DNA of 64,000 bases from Bryoerythrophyllum caledonicum (lineage: Eukaryota > Streptophyta > Bryopsida > Pottiales > Pottiaceae): positions 6,552,553-6,616,552 of the forward strand of contig OZ020520.1 in NCBI GenBank assembly GCA_963971425.1, given 5' to 3'. The translations under genes and the position numbers were made by a program. The notes under the pieces are model-generated. The model had not been told where the DNA came from. It was given only the letters and a program-made list of their open reading frames with translations, and did no database searches. The first letter of the stretch is position 1. Each line of letters begins with the position of its first letter. Shown here in pieces: positions 44,475 to 55,701 of the stretch.

Positions 44475-45043
44475 TTAGTATGTGGAAGTGAGCCACACCA
44501 ACTTAGAACTTCTTGCAGGTGTTTCATACCACATAAATCTCAGTTTGTTGCATGGCCGTCATGCAATTAGTTGATTTCCGTGAGAATCACCTTATTTGCA
44601 CTTGACATGATCCTCAAAGAGTAACTCTTTCACCCAATTGTTTGGTTCATACTAAATTCCAAGTCTAGCATAAAATGATGAATACCATTTGTGATTATTG
44701 TCGCAGGACATGGTCGACCTGAATTCATCTCTCAACTTAGATATTGATCAACTTAAGAATGTAAGATCTGAAGTCAACCCAAACACTATTCATTCTCTCC
44801 TCTCCCATATGTAAAAGAATATAACCAATACCTGTCCAATGGTTGATACCCGCTTGGACAGAGTTTTGCGGGACAAGCATTGGGGCCGGGTATATAACGG
44901 ATATCTAAAGTACACAATGGATGTCTAAAGTAAATAATGGATATTTAAATTATATAATGAGTATATAAAAGAATTAAGGGGTATATAAAGTATGAGGGGT
45001 ATAACGGGATATAATAGGTACATTTGATTTTTGCATTTACATA

Positions 45044-45511
45044 CAGTCATTCCTTTCATAAATTATAGCCAACTTTGACGCTGGTGGATGGAGTTGGTAA
45101 GAACTTAGTAACAGTTGAAAGTCAGCTTAGGATTTAGTAGAGGTTTGGTAATTCTAGCCATGAGTTGATGTCAAAGTCTATGATAGCATGTGCGGGCATA
45201 ATTTTGATGAAAAATGTGACATGCATTTAAGATGTCATGATTCATTGGCGCCAGATGAACATGCATGATCATGCCCTTATTCAAGTGCATGCCTCCGTGT
45301 CACACTCTCCAGCCTTAGTGTCAGGTTAGGCCCAATCTCTAGTAAAGTGCTTCCAGAGAGCCTATCAATCCATGCCAAATGTGTACAAGAAATATCAAAT
45401 TCTAAGTTGACATCTACATTTATTTTGATTTGAAAGGTTGTAAGATAGCTAAGGTTGTAAATTAGGGACATTAATACTTATTAGAGGTACAAATTATGAG
45501 AGGGATGACTT
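45044..45511 (+). mobile_element. Stowaway/mariner-type MITE, copy 1
   Basis: Ends cagtcattcctttcataa and, inverted, aagtcatccctctcataa, with TA on both sides. It lies in intron 2 of the coiled-coil-like gene. The interior 'ggtggatgga(g)ttggtaagaactta' is shared with the copy at 46079. Confidence 0.75.
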
Positions 45512-45959
45512 TACATCTACTTAACTAGGAATTGCCCTTTCCTACTTGAGGACAACAGGGATCCACTAGTCTTCATTGTACACACATAGGACATTGTACA
45601 TAATTCAGTGTATTCAAAGATTGGACAACCATCTATTTGTTCTCCAGGAATTCCAAGAACTGCGAGACTAGTTGAAAGAGCAACTGGCAGCTACAACATC
45701 CAAATTGGCTGAACTTGTATGTTCTCTTGTAAATTGCATTGCGAGATTGATGACTTGAGGATTGGTAGAATTCACCTGACATTTCAACAGTTCACTAAGA
45801 TTCTCTCTGAGGATTCATGTGCAGGACACCTCAGTGGCTGATTGTGCGCACTTTCTTGAGGGCATGAATGCAAATTGCGAACTTGAAAAGTCATTGTTTG
45901 ATGATCTCATGGCTGATCTTGAACCTGAGGTCAGAGATTACTGTTCTAAAATTTGTTAA

Positions 45960-46771
45960 CCCTTAAACGTCAGAGGGGAACCATTTACACAAGCATGTAT
46001 ATTATTGTGTAGAATACAATATTATATGTGTTGAAGTTTAGCTAGACTTACACCTTTGGATTGAAGATTCTTCAACTACACTCATCACTCCAATAAGTTA
46101 TAGCCAAATCTAGCACCGGTGGATGGAGGTGGTAAGAACTTAGTGGAGGTCAAAAGTTAGTGGTGGTTTTAGTAGAGGACTTCGTAACTTCAGCACAATT
46201 TCATCTTCATCCATCTATTGTTATTTCCCAAAATGGGCCTAGCATCAAGCGCCACATTAAATGGCATGTGAAAATGTCATATGACCATGCCTACTTGAGT
46301 TGGCCCTCTTGTACCCTGTTCATAGGCAAGTTGGATGGTTGAAAAGCTCAAAAAATGTTTTAAAAAGTCTTGAAAGGAAGATGGGAGTACATGTGAGGAG
46401 TGTAGCACTATTGTAATTGAATAGTGACATGTGAAGGAATAGTAGCACTGTTGAGTGATACAGTGATATAGTAATTGATTGGTCTCAAAAACATAAAACA
46501 ACAACATCATCTACCAATTTTGTGTTTTAATTCTCAGACACGTCAGCACTAGTCACATGGCAGCACTAGTTAGAACTTACTTGAGGTTATAGTTAGCTAA
46601 GGTTATAAGTTAGTGGCATTATAACTTAGCAGAGGTATAACTTATACGAGGAATGAGTGTACCATCTTTCATTTGGAGGTCATTTCAATATCTGAACCTT
46701 CTCATGTTCAAATGTGACACCAATCATGTAGAATATTGTGGCCATCAAGGAATCCTTTCAACGGTTAAGGG
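45960..46771 (+). mobile_element. Short TTAA-type MITE carrying a nested Stowaway-type MITE
   Basis: It starts cccttaaacgtcaga after TTAA (45956-45959) and ends aaggg before TTAA (46772-46775). Compared with the uninterrupted copy at 50895-51120 it holds about 580 extra bases, which are the element at 46079-46659. It lies in intron 4 of the coiled-coil-like gene. Confidence 0.75.
46079..46659 (+). mobile_element. Stowaway/mariner-type MITE, copy 2 (nested)
   Basis: Ends cactcatcactccaataag and, inverted, cactcattcctcgtataag, flanked by TA (46077-46078 and 46660-46661). It is inserted in the TTAA-type MITE, so it is the younger of the two. Confidence 0.78.
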
Positions 46772-46775
46772 TTAA

Positions 46776-48465
46776 CCTCTTAATTCTAAATCTCCATTTT
46801 AGAATTCAATATCTTGATAATATAATAATGCTCAAAATATTTGAATTACCTTCACTTGGAAGAGAATAATAATATTCCAAAGAGTGGATGGATGAGAAAC
46901 ATTGAGCACTTTGTTTGTTATCCAATATGTGATACTTGGGCATGTAGAGGTCTATTCTTGTTCCTTATCTTCAGTTGTTATTTTTGAGTTTGAAAAGTCT
47001 ATTGCAATCTGAATAATATGCCATCTTGTTTTTTTCCAATAATTATCTAAAAATAATTTGTAATTCAATGCAAAGAAAAGAAAGGCATCTAATTCTCATC
47101 TTTGCTCTTATGAATGGCTACCTACTCTGGACATAGGCTGAGTGGTGGAATGAATTTTAACTTTATTCACACCAACCTCCTTTGGAAACCATAATTCTTC
47201 TTCTTTCTTTTATTTTGAATGGCTATTTAAGGTAATAAAATAAAGGACAAGGTATTTTATTCAAAATCCATGTGAATTTACAAATGACTTTGTGCTGATC
47301 ATGGATGATGAAGTGATCTAAATTTTTCTTTGTTCTGATATATTGATTCTCAATTGCAATTTTCTCCACAAACAGGAAAGTTTGGTTAACTGAGAAGATT
47401 TTCAGTTCTTTTTCAGTTAACCATTTTTGGAAATATATCACTCTCTACGCTTCAACACATGTAGTATGTTCATCACTTCAACACATGTAATATGTTCATC
47501 AAATGCAATATCGTAGCACAATAGTATGATTATCAACAAGTGATTCTTGATAAACTACATCAATCTTAGAAATTTGAGATCTTGAAAAACAAAATGAGGA
47601 AAGTTTTCAAGTTCAAAAACTTAGGTGGAAGTCCTCACAAAGTGGATGTTTTAAACAGTATCCCTAAACCTTGTGTAGAAGTCAAAAGAAATAATTACAT
47701 TAGATTACTTCAATACTATTTGCTCCAACATATCTATTCTAAAGAAATCCAATTTTATGACTTCCACAACCTTTCATATAGATTTTTAACAATTGAATGC
47801 ATGTAGTTATGATATATTCTCTATATTTTTTATTTTTTATTTTTTAAATTATAAAGCCACTTAATACATTGTATCCATTTCAAATTCTAATACCCTAATT
47901 TCTCCAAACATGACCACCAATACCTGCACACCTTTCAATCCACGTCACCATTTCCCTCGTGGTCCCATCTTTTAATAAAATGTACAAAAATCGAGGAAAA
48001 TAGAAAAATTCATCATTTGTTACTTCTAAGATAAGTCTAATATTTCTAAGAAAATAGATTATTTCTAAAAGATAGATAATGTAAACAAAAATTAATGTTC
48101 CAAAAAACCAAAAAAACAAATATTTAAGTAAATCTAGAAGAAAAAACTTCAAAAATGATGGTTGGCGGTCCACCGAGAGCTGTCAAAATATCTTATTAGC
48201 AATCTTCTAAAAGAATAATCTACTCAAATATTAACCAAGTTGGGCATATGAGGTGTTTATATATCCACAAAAACTATAGATGTCAAAAAACATATCATGT
48301 GTCTGATTTCAACAAAATCTGTGTGAGTTGCGACCATTGAAAAGTTACAAATCAAATCAATTCATTGGTTCACATTTAACTTTTTTAAATTGTCTAGAAA
48401 TGATCATTTTTCCCAAGATTTTGTTATAAATTTGTTACAACTTGGATGTTTGGTTATTGTTGCAG
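46776..48465 (+). other. Rest of intron 4 of the coiled-coil-like gene
   Basis: AT-rich with no recognised gene. A 26-bp tandem pair (cttcaacacatgta(g/a)tatgt) lies at about 47450-47502. Confidence 0.4.
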
Positions 48466-48683
48466 GCCAAAGACGTCTCAAAAGATTTTGATTATTTGAG
48501 TTCAAACGCACATGTATCCTCAGTGATCATTGAAGAAATCTTGGAGTAGGTAAGGCTTTTACAAAAGTCCAGCATGAATAGAGTATTTGTTCATTTGTCC
48601 ACTTACTCTATATCCATAGGACACATGTTAGTGGAGTCTTAGAATAGATTTTTATCTATGTTTGTACTATTATTTTTTACTGG

Positions 48684-48762
48684 CATAACTTCATTTGATG
48701 AAGTTATTTTAAATTGGATACTAGCTTAACTTCATTTGATGAAGTTATTTTTAATTGGATGG
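48684..48762 (+). repeat. Tandem pair of palindromic units (taacttcatttgatgaagtta)
   Basis: Two copies about 43 bp apart, each containing aacttcatttgatgaagtt, an 8- to 9-bp inverted repeat around a 5-bp core, followed by attttaaattggat-like sequence. They lie in intron 5 of the coiled-coil-like gene. Confidence 0.75.
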
Positions 48763-49410
48763 ATAAGAGAAACCGTGGGCATGTTTCGACCATAATAAAC
48801 ATTGATTCAACTCCACAAACGCATCTTGTTTGAAGGATGAAACTAATGTTACACATTAGGTACCTTCCACCAAATGAGGGTGTTATGAGTAAGTTGCGGT
48901 CCAAATTTTGCGTAGACGCAAATGTATGCCAATGATAATAGTCTATATTTAGGTCCTAAAGTCAAAGCTCTACAGCTCTTACAGAAAATAAATGGATCAA
49001 TTTTTTAAAATATTCATTCAGGTTGCCAATGTGCTCGACCATAGGCATGTGATGGTGTATTAACATGGCTTAGTACAATTGTACATGATGTGTTGGTTCA
49101 TTGGACTTGAATAGAAGAATCATACGGCAAAGCTCTTTGTCTCTAGCTGTTTCATGAATCTCCGTTCTCCATTGTGAACTGGAAAAAATAGTTACAGTGA
49201 CTGCCAAAACTGAGTACGAAATAGTTTAGTCTATCTTTTGCCATTCATATTTTATAATTTAGTTCATTTAATGCAAAATCAGTTGAAGGCTCAAGTATAC
49301 ATGCAAGTAAATGATGTGGCTACCAAATTATAAGTCCAGCAATGTAAAATAATTTCAGAAAAATATAGATCAAACTAAAATAGCTCTAAAACACAGTTGT
49401 ATGTTCACAC

Positions 49411-50767
49411 TTGGATTACGCAATGAATGCTACAAATTTGACATGCACAAGTGGTTTTTTGGGTTTGAGCAAAATGGTTTCATTGAGGTCTCTCTCTCTT
49501 GTTGATAGAAAGCAGATAGAAGAAGCTACTTTAGAGAAGTTGAGGAGGGGTGAAAGTACTAGAAAGGTTGCCAGAGACTTCCAAGTATCCCAAAGTTGGA
49601 TCGCACAAATTCATAAGCAACATTAGAGTGAGTTGAGTGATGTGAATCGCAATTTTGGTGGCAGACCACAGGTGTATAGTGCAATTGATCGCAGGGCTTG
49701 TGTGAGAGAAATCGCTGTAGGTGGCTTAGAAATTGCACACAAAGTTGGAAATTACTTGAGAGAAGAGCTTCATGTTGGTATGAGTGATATCAGCGTGAGG
49801 AGAGTGTTACAAAAAACAGGTTTGAAATGTAAAGTGAAGCAAAAGAAACCAAAGCCCACACTTCTTCAGATTAAGGGACGATTAGAATTTGCTAGACGCC
49901 ATTGCCATTGGACTGATGATGATTGGGATTGTGTAGTATTCTTTGATGAAACAAAAATCAATCGATTTGTTCTGATGGTTGTAGTTGGTGTTGGTTTTGT
50001 GATGAGGAGAAGAGAAGTGCTAAAATGGTGCAACAAACTGTCAAGTTTGGAGGTGGAGGAGTGATGATGTGGAGTTGCATGACTTTGAGTGGCCCTCGTA
50101 TGATGTGTAGGATTGAGGGAAGAATGGATTAATATCTATAAAGAGAAATTTTAAGGGAGAATTGATTCATACACTGCATGCATACAATTTAGATCCTACT
50201 AATTTGATTTTTCAACAAGATAATGACCCAAAATATACATCCAAGAGTGTGCGCTATTGGTTGAATTTGCAAGAATTCACTCTTTTGAAGTAACTGGCGC
50301 AATCTACAAACTTGAATCCAATTGAACACTTGTCGGCAACTTTAAAACGTTGGCTGAACCAATATAAGAGACCTCCCAAAGGAATGTTAGAATTGTGGGA
50401 GCGTGTTCATGATTGTTGGGCTTCAATTACTCCCAATAAATATATGAACTTGTATAGAAGCATGCTTAAGCACATTGCAACTGTTATAATTGCTAAGGGT
50501 AGGTGGACGAATTTGAACTTTGCTCCAACTTGTGTGAGCAAAATTGAGTTTTGGACTAAACTTCACTTTACTTTTTTTTGTACATGCATACTGTGTGTAA
50601 TAGACCTCAATCTCCATGGAAGTATGTTTGATTGCAATAGCAATCCTATGCAACTTATGGTTTCATTTTTGGTGCATCCAATTTCCTTACATTATTTGTT
50701 GAATTTCAATATGGTGTGTTCGTACTCAATTTTTGCAGTCACTGTATACTTGTGTCCACGACATTGA
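49411..50767 (+). pseudogene. Second Tc1/mariner-superfamily transposase, decayed
   Basis: An N-terminal helix-turn-helix (RRGESTRKVARDFQVSQSWI) and a stop after HKQH open it. A second DNA-binding part follows (FGGRPQVYSAIDRRA, SVRRVLQKTGLKCKV). The DDE core shows VVFFDETKINRF, then after a frameshift near 49970 GGGGVMMWSC, FQQDNDPKYTSK and NLNPIEHLSATLKRWL. This places it in the Tc1-like/IS630 group but in a lineage different from the copy at 9 kb. Stops and at least one frameshift rule out function. Inverted ends were not found. Confidence 0.85.
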
Positions 50768-50894
50768 TTGTGGAAAGTTGGAAGAGGATGCCGTAAGATT
50801 GAAGAGTGTTGGCTACAAAAGATTCGTTAAGAACTCAACCTCTGCCATGCTTAACCCTTGTAGTGACCATACAACCATTTTTTGGATGTGTTAA

Positions 50895-51120
50895 TCCTTA
50901 AACATTAGTTGGGAATTGTATATACAAACACATATTTTATGTTGTAGTATATTAGAAATGTATGAAGGTTTAGCAAGACTTACACCTTTGAATTGAAGAA
51001 TCTTCAGCTAACATCTTTCATTTGGAGGTCATTTTGACATCTGAAACTTATTATGTTGAAATGCAATACCATACATGTAGAATATTGGGGTCACCAATCG
51101 CACCTTCTGACGTTTAAGGA
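50895..51120 (+). mobile_element. Short TTAA-type MITE, complete copy
   Basis: TTAA at 50891-50894 and 51121-51124 flank ends tccttaaacattag and, inverted, tccttaaacgtcagaag. At 226 bp it is the cleanest member of this family. It lies just left of the copia 5' LTR. Confidence 0.8.
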
Positions 51121-51300
51121 TTAAGTCACAATTTGCAAGAAATTCGGAAGGAACTAGATTGTGAACTCCGAAGTTCACATTGGCAGACACATCATACGCA
51201 CATTGTTCAAAAGTCATATCATGATTAAGAGTTTTATAACTCTTGGAATACTTTAGAATGCCTTGTAATACATTGCCAATGCCACACTCCATGTTGTACT

Positions 51301-51537
51301 TGTTAGAGATTAGAGTTGCTTGTAGTTATTATGATATCGTGAATAATTGAGGTAGATTTAGAAGAGAAAGTAAAGAGGAGAAAATGGAAAGAGGTGAAAG
51401 GAACTTAAAGTAGTCCAATATGTATTGGCAAAGGTTGTTACCAATTGGTACTACAAGTGAAGGCCTTCAAAAAATGCCATATCTCACTCCAAGCATTGTT
51501 TGTAATACTATGTGTGTTTCATTTGCTTGTGCAATCA
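51301..51537 (+). repeat. 5' LTR of the copia element
   Basis: It begins tgttagagattagag and ends gcaatca (TG...CA). By eye it is more than 85% identical to the 3' LTR. The divergence points to an old insertion. Confidence 0.92.
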
Positions 51538-52031
51538 TTGGATTTGGTGGAAATTGGTTAGAAGGAGATCTTGAGAGTCTTTGAGTGTTGGAGTTGTACA
51601 AGATTCAATTTGCAGCATCAGAGATGTACAAAAGTTGACTCAAGGTTGTTGAAGCATTTGAGGTGCACAAGTATTGATTCAAGGTCATTGAAAGCATTGG
51701 AGGTGACTGAAGATGGCCCAAAGAGTTTCTAAGAGTAGTGGAGGTACACATTCAAAGATGTCAACTTTGTAAGTGTTTACATTTGCACTTTTGAACTTTT
51801 GGACTTTGTCCATACACATAGTACACAATCCGTATGGATAGCTCTAAAATTTGAGTGTTCTATGTGTGTGTGCACTTTGCCCATACATATAATACATAAC
51901 CCGTATGGATAGCCCTGAAATTTGACTGTTGTAGGTGCAGAAGTGCATATAGGAGTCTGAAAGGGCTCATTTAAGTGATTGACGTGCACGAGTGCATATT
52001 GGAAGGTAGGAAATAGTGTTGGAGTGCAAAA

Positions 52032-52418
52032 ATGGCAGCATATGATGGCGAGAATACTAGAGTCATTGACAAGTTCAAAGGTGAAAACTTCAATCTTTGG
52101 AAGTTCAAGATGGAGATGGTGTTAACATCCATAGACCTTTCAGATATTGTGGATGACTCCGAGGAGCCTCCATCCAAAGATGATTACTCAAAGGTAAAGG
52201 AGGAATATGATTGGCGTGTGAAGAAGGACATGTCTGTCATTGGCCTCAACTTGGTGGACAACCAACTTGCCCACATCAACAATTTCAAGGTCATGACCTT
52301 GCTTGAGAGTTTGTCACCTTCATATAAACACTTGATCAGTGCCTTGGAGACCTTGGCAATGAAGAAGCTGACTATGGAGTTTGTGACAGCGTGGTTCATG
52401 CACAAAGTGTGGGTATAA
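52032..52418 (+). pseudogene. copia gag, N-terminal part
   Basis: MAAYDGENTRVIDKFKGENF, NLWKFKMEMVL and a later LLESLSPSYKHLISAL stretch are typical of the copia capsid domain. A central part seems deleted after NQLAHI. The frame is cut at about 52410 by an inserted element; the remaining gag (KKEPNGNNAALVSKQNKWE and the knuckle) resumes near 53270. Confidence 0.85.
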
Positions 52419-53265
52419 GTACGCTAGGGGGGTACAAAATGGGCAAAAATAATATACTACATAGTATGTTAGTTTTGAAGCCCTTTGTTAAATTGTTGTT
52501 GAATGCCAACCGTCCATTTTTTAGGTGGGGAGAAATCATGGCCAACAAAATGTTAGGTGAACTGAAAATCTCTTGAACAAAGTGTTGATTTTTGGGACTT
52601 TGTGTTGTCATAACACATGTTGCTCTATAAGTGGCCGAACCCTTTCCCGAGATGAAAATATTGCATACTACAAAGTCTAAAAATATACTAGAAATACTAC
52701 GTAGTATATCAATTTTTCCAAGGCACCGAAAACTAGGTTTTGAAGAAAATGATGGAAAATAAAAATATTTTTGAAAACTCTTTACATTTTAAGATAGATT
52801 ATTGTATGCTAAAGAAGGTTCGATAAGAATTTGGAGCAAAAATCAACATTTAACCCCCATTTAAAGCATTTTTTACAATAAACCCATTTTTTGCTATTAC
52901 AAGTAAATTTAAGTCTCTGATCATAATTTTTCATTTGGAATGACTGAAAAGAATATATTGTGCATGTAATCTGAAAGTTTTGTAGAATTGTGAACTTCTA
53001 ATCTCCCACAAGAAGTATATTTGTATACTTCTTAAAACTGTGACAAGTATATGGTAATTACAAATATACTTCTTCTCATTGAATTGTAGAGGGTTTTGGT
53101 GAAAATTTATGATATATGTGATGGCATGGAAGTCAACACTCACATTTTGGAGACCAACATCTGAAATCAAAAGCAGATTGGGCATGTGACGCGAAAGAGC
53201 AATTGTGACATGGCAAAAACGGTTTGTGACAGTTTATTCGTACCACCTTAGTCGACTATCACCCG
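52410..53265. mobile_element. Non-autonomous DNA element inserted in copia gag
   Basis: About 850 extra bases interrupt gag. The ends gtgggtataagtacgctagg and, inverted from the right, cgggtgatagtcgactaagg form imperfect inverted repeats. No transposase is present and the family is unknown. The exact target duplication is unclear. Confidence 0.6.
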
Positions 53266-53890
53266 TGTCCAAGCACAACAAGAAGGAGCCCAATGGCAAC
53301 AATGCGGCCTTGGTGTCAAAACAAAACAAGTGGGAGGCTCCTCTTCTTCACGTAGCAAGCCCAAGGTATGTTACAATTGTGGCAAACTGGGCCACATTGC
53401 ACAAAATTGATTTTGAGCCAAAGAAGTGGGAGCAGGACAATGCGAACCAAGCAAAGGAAAAGGAGAATGCCAATAATGCAAAGGAGGATGATGGCTATGC
53501 ATTTGCAACCCAAGGTGGACCACATTCCAAGTCCATGTATAAGTGGATCATGGATTTGGGCGCCACAAAACACATGACACCTCATAAGATGGCATTTGGC
53601 ACGTATAAGGTAATTACTCCAAATAACGTGTATTTGGATGATGATAGTGTTGTGGAGGCCGTTGACGTCAGATCTATAGTTGTCGAAGTGCTTTTGAGGG
53701 GTTGCTCTAAGAGGTTTAGTATCAAAGACGTTTTCCATGTGTCCTAATTGCAAGTGAAATTGCTCTTAGTAAGCAAACTTGTGACAAGTGCAATGAAGGT
53801 GCGTTTCAATGTAGATGGATGTATATTGAAGACACCAAATAAAGAATCATATTCTTGTGGTAGGACCTTGTGAAGGCAATTTGTACGAAA
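53266..53890 (+). pseudogene. copia zinc knuckle and protease
   Basis: The knuckle KVCYNCGKLGHIAQN ends in TGA where the last cysteine (TGT or TGC) belongs. In a second frame MDLGATKHMTPHK is the copia protease motif with the serine of DSGA changed to leucine. The protease continues to FSIKDVFHVS, and the sequence then runs into the next insertion. Confidence 0.82.
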
Positions 53891-53903
53891 CAACCTTCAT
53901 TAA

Positions 53904-54828
53904 CCCCTAAAGGACCACGACCACTTTTGCTCTAAAACCAGTCCAAAACTGCCACTGCCAAAAAGAGACATGAAAATCACATTTTAAAGTGAATTTTGGA
54001 TTTCCAATTGTAAGATCATAAAATAGACTTCTATATAAACATGTTGTTAAATTTTGGTTGCAAATCCACCGCACGGATTGATAGATTTTAGTGTTTAAAG
54101 TCAAAACAATGGTTCATTTTCTTCCTTGTGTTGAGTAGATCAGCAGACTTTGACTTCACTTTGTATCAAATTTTTGCATTGTACAAGGTCTTAATCTCTT
54201 ACCATTGTCTTAAGCATGATGTTGTTTCCCAACACACCAATTTTTAGAGATAAAAAAAGGGTGTAGCATATTCAGAACAAGTGTGCAAGGAGTGGAAGTT
54301 CAAAAATTGCCATTTCACATTTGATTTTTTTGTGAACTACACATGTATTCAAATGATAATACAAACGGTCAATAAGAAGGTCTTCACCACATATTGTTGT
54401 TAAAAAAATAAAAAGTGAAAAATATGAAGATCTCTGGGTTTCATGTAGAAAAGATGAAAAAAAATTCCCCATTGCCCGACAATGTGTGAAAATGTTTGAC
54501 TTGGAATAAAATGCCTTTTTACTCTAAAGACAAGAATTTTTTTTGAAAATTTCCATAGAGGGAAATATTCTTTATATGTGTGAAAAATCTCAATGTCAAT
54601 AGAAACTTTGTCAAAAATTTTGGAGCTGCCCGATTTCCTCACTTTTGGCTTTAAGTGGTACTAACTTTCAAACCACAAATCCAAAAAACAAAATGAAAAT
54701 ATGCCCCCGAAGCTCTTATCAGAGGTAATCTAGAATAAAAAATTCAGAGAAAAAAGATTTTTTTTCGAATTTTAGGAACCTGCCCAAAATGAGAAATCCC
54801 CCCGAAGGAGACTCTGGTCCTTTAGGGG
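53904..54828 (+). mobile_element. TTAA-target (piggyBac-like) MITE inserted in the copia element
   Basis: TTAA at 53900-53903 and 54829-54832 flank perfect 13-bp ends, cccctaaaggacc and ggtcctttagggg. Removing it with one TTAA restores the copia frame exactly across the junction (F-I-K-V-F-E). That proves insertion with TTAA duplication, the hallmark of piggyBac-type transposition. At 925 bp it has no coding capacity. Confidence 0.9.
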
Positions 54829-54832
54829 TTAA

Positions 54833-55500
54833 AGTGTTTGAGGCGGATGCGGCCAACATGGCACAATCATCAACAGAAAGCAATGCATTGAAGTTTTGGC
54901 ATCTTTGACTTGGTCATTTGACGTGAGAAGTGTGCATTTACTTGAAAGAATGGCAAGTGGTATGACTCTTGGCAAAGATGAATTATCAATGTCATTTTGT
55001 GAGAGGTGCGTGCAAGGCAAGCAACATAGGGCACCATTTCCAAAGGATGGAGCGACGCGTGCAACAAAGCCTTTGGACATTGTGCATTCGGATGTGTGCG
55101 GCCCTATGAGGACCAATTCCATAGGTGGTGCAAGGTATTTTGTGACCTTTATTGATGACTTTTTGAGGAAGGTGAAGGTGTACATCTTGAAGACAAAGGG
55201 AGAATGCCTTGAGAGGTTCAAAGAGCTCAAGGCCCTTGCAGAGAAGCAAATTATCGGAGCACAAAATCAAGGTGTTTCGGTCGAACAATGGTGGAGAGTT
55301 CATATTCAAAGGCTTTCAAAGTTTCTTGAAGAAGCATGGCATTGAGAGGCACACGTCAACACCTTACACGTCGGAGCAAAATGGAGTTGTGAAGCGTGCA
55401 AATTGTACCATAGTCGAAATGGCGAGGAGCATGATCCATGCACAACGCCTACAGCTTGAATTTTGGGTCGAAGCGGTGGCCAATGCGGTCTAACATCCGC
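54833..55500 (+). pseudogene. copia integrase
   Basis: The zinc-binding part shows LKFWHL (broken by a stop) and FCERCVQGKQHRAPF. The catalytic core has DIVHSDVCGPM and FVTFIDDF, and after a frameshift FRSNNGGEF (first N where D is usual), STPYTSEQNGVVKRAN with the catalytic E changed in context, then VEMARSMIHAQ. Several frameshifts and stops are present. Confidence 0.87.
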
Positions 55501-55701
55501 AATTGATGTCCGAGGAGGGCTTTCATCACTATCACACCGCAACAAACTTGGAGTGGACGTAAGCCATGCATTGCACATATGCGTGTATATGGATGCATTG
55601 CATACGCCATAGTGCCAAACACAAAGAGGATTAAGCTTGATGCAAAAGGCACAAAGTATTTGTCTTTTGACTATTGTGAGGGCACTAAGGCATATTAGCT
55701 C

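Larger units (their letters stand above)
43237..49063 (+). pseudogene. Six-exon gene for a small acidic, probably coiled-coil protein
   Basis: Exons inferred from splice signals: 43237-43359, 44707-44760, 45648-45716, 45825-45929, 48466-48549 and 49022-49063 (ending TAA). Each is a multiple of three, each intron is GT-AG, and all junctions are phase 0, which is hard to obtain by chance. The product of about 158 residues starts MANSPPTSGSP and continues EDFSEEEISNMLKES, LNLDIDQLKN, ELEKSLFDDLMADLEPE. It is acidic with heptad-like leucines. Two codons are TAG: in exon 3 after QELRD and the last of exon 5. The gene is therefore decayed, or those exon edges are wrong, or exons are missed. No family is recognised. 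Introns carry several MITEs. Confidence 0.42.

Noticed and set aside
48684..48762. loxP-like recombination site
   Set aside because: The ATAACTTC...GAAGTTAT look is a chance palindrome; arm length and spacer differ from loxP and no recombinase context exists.
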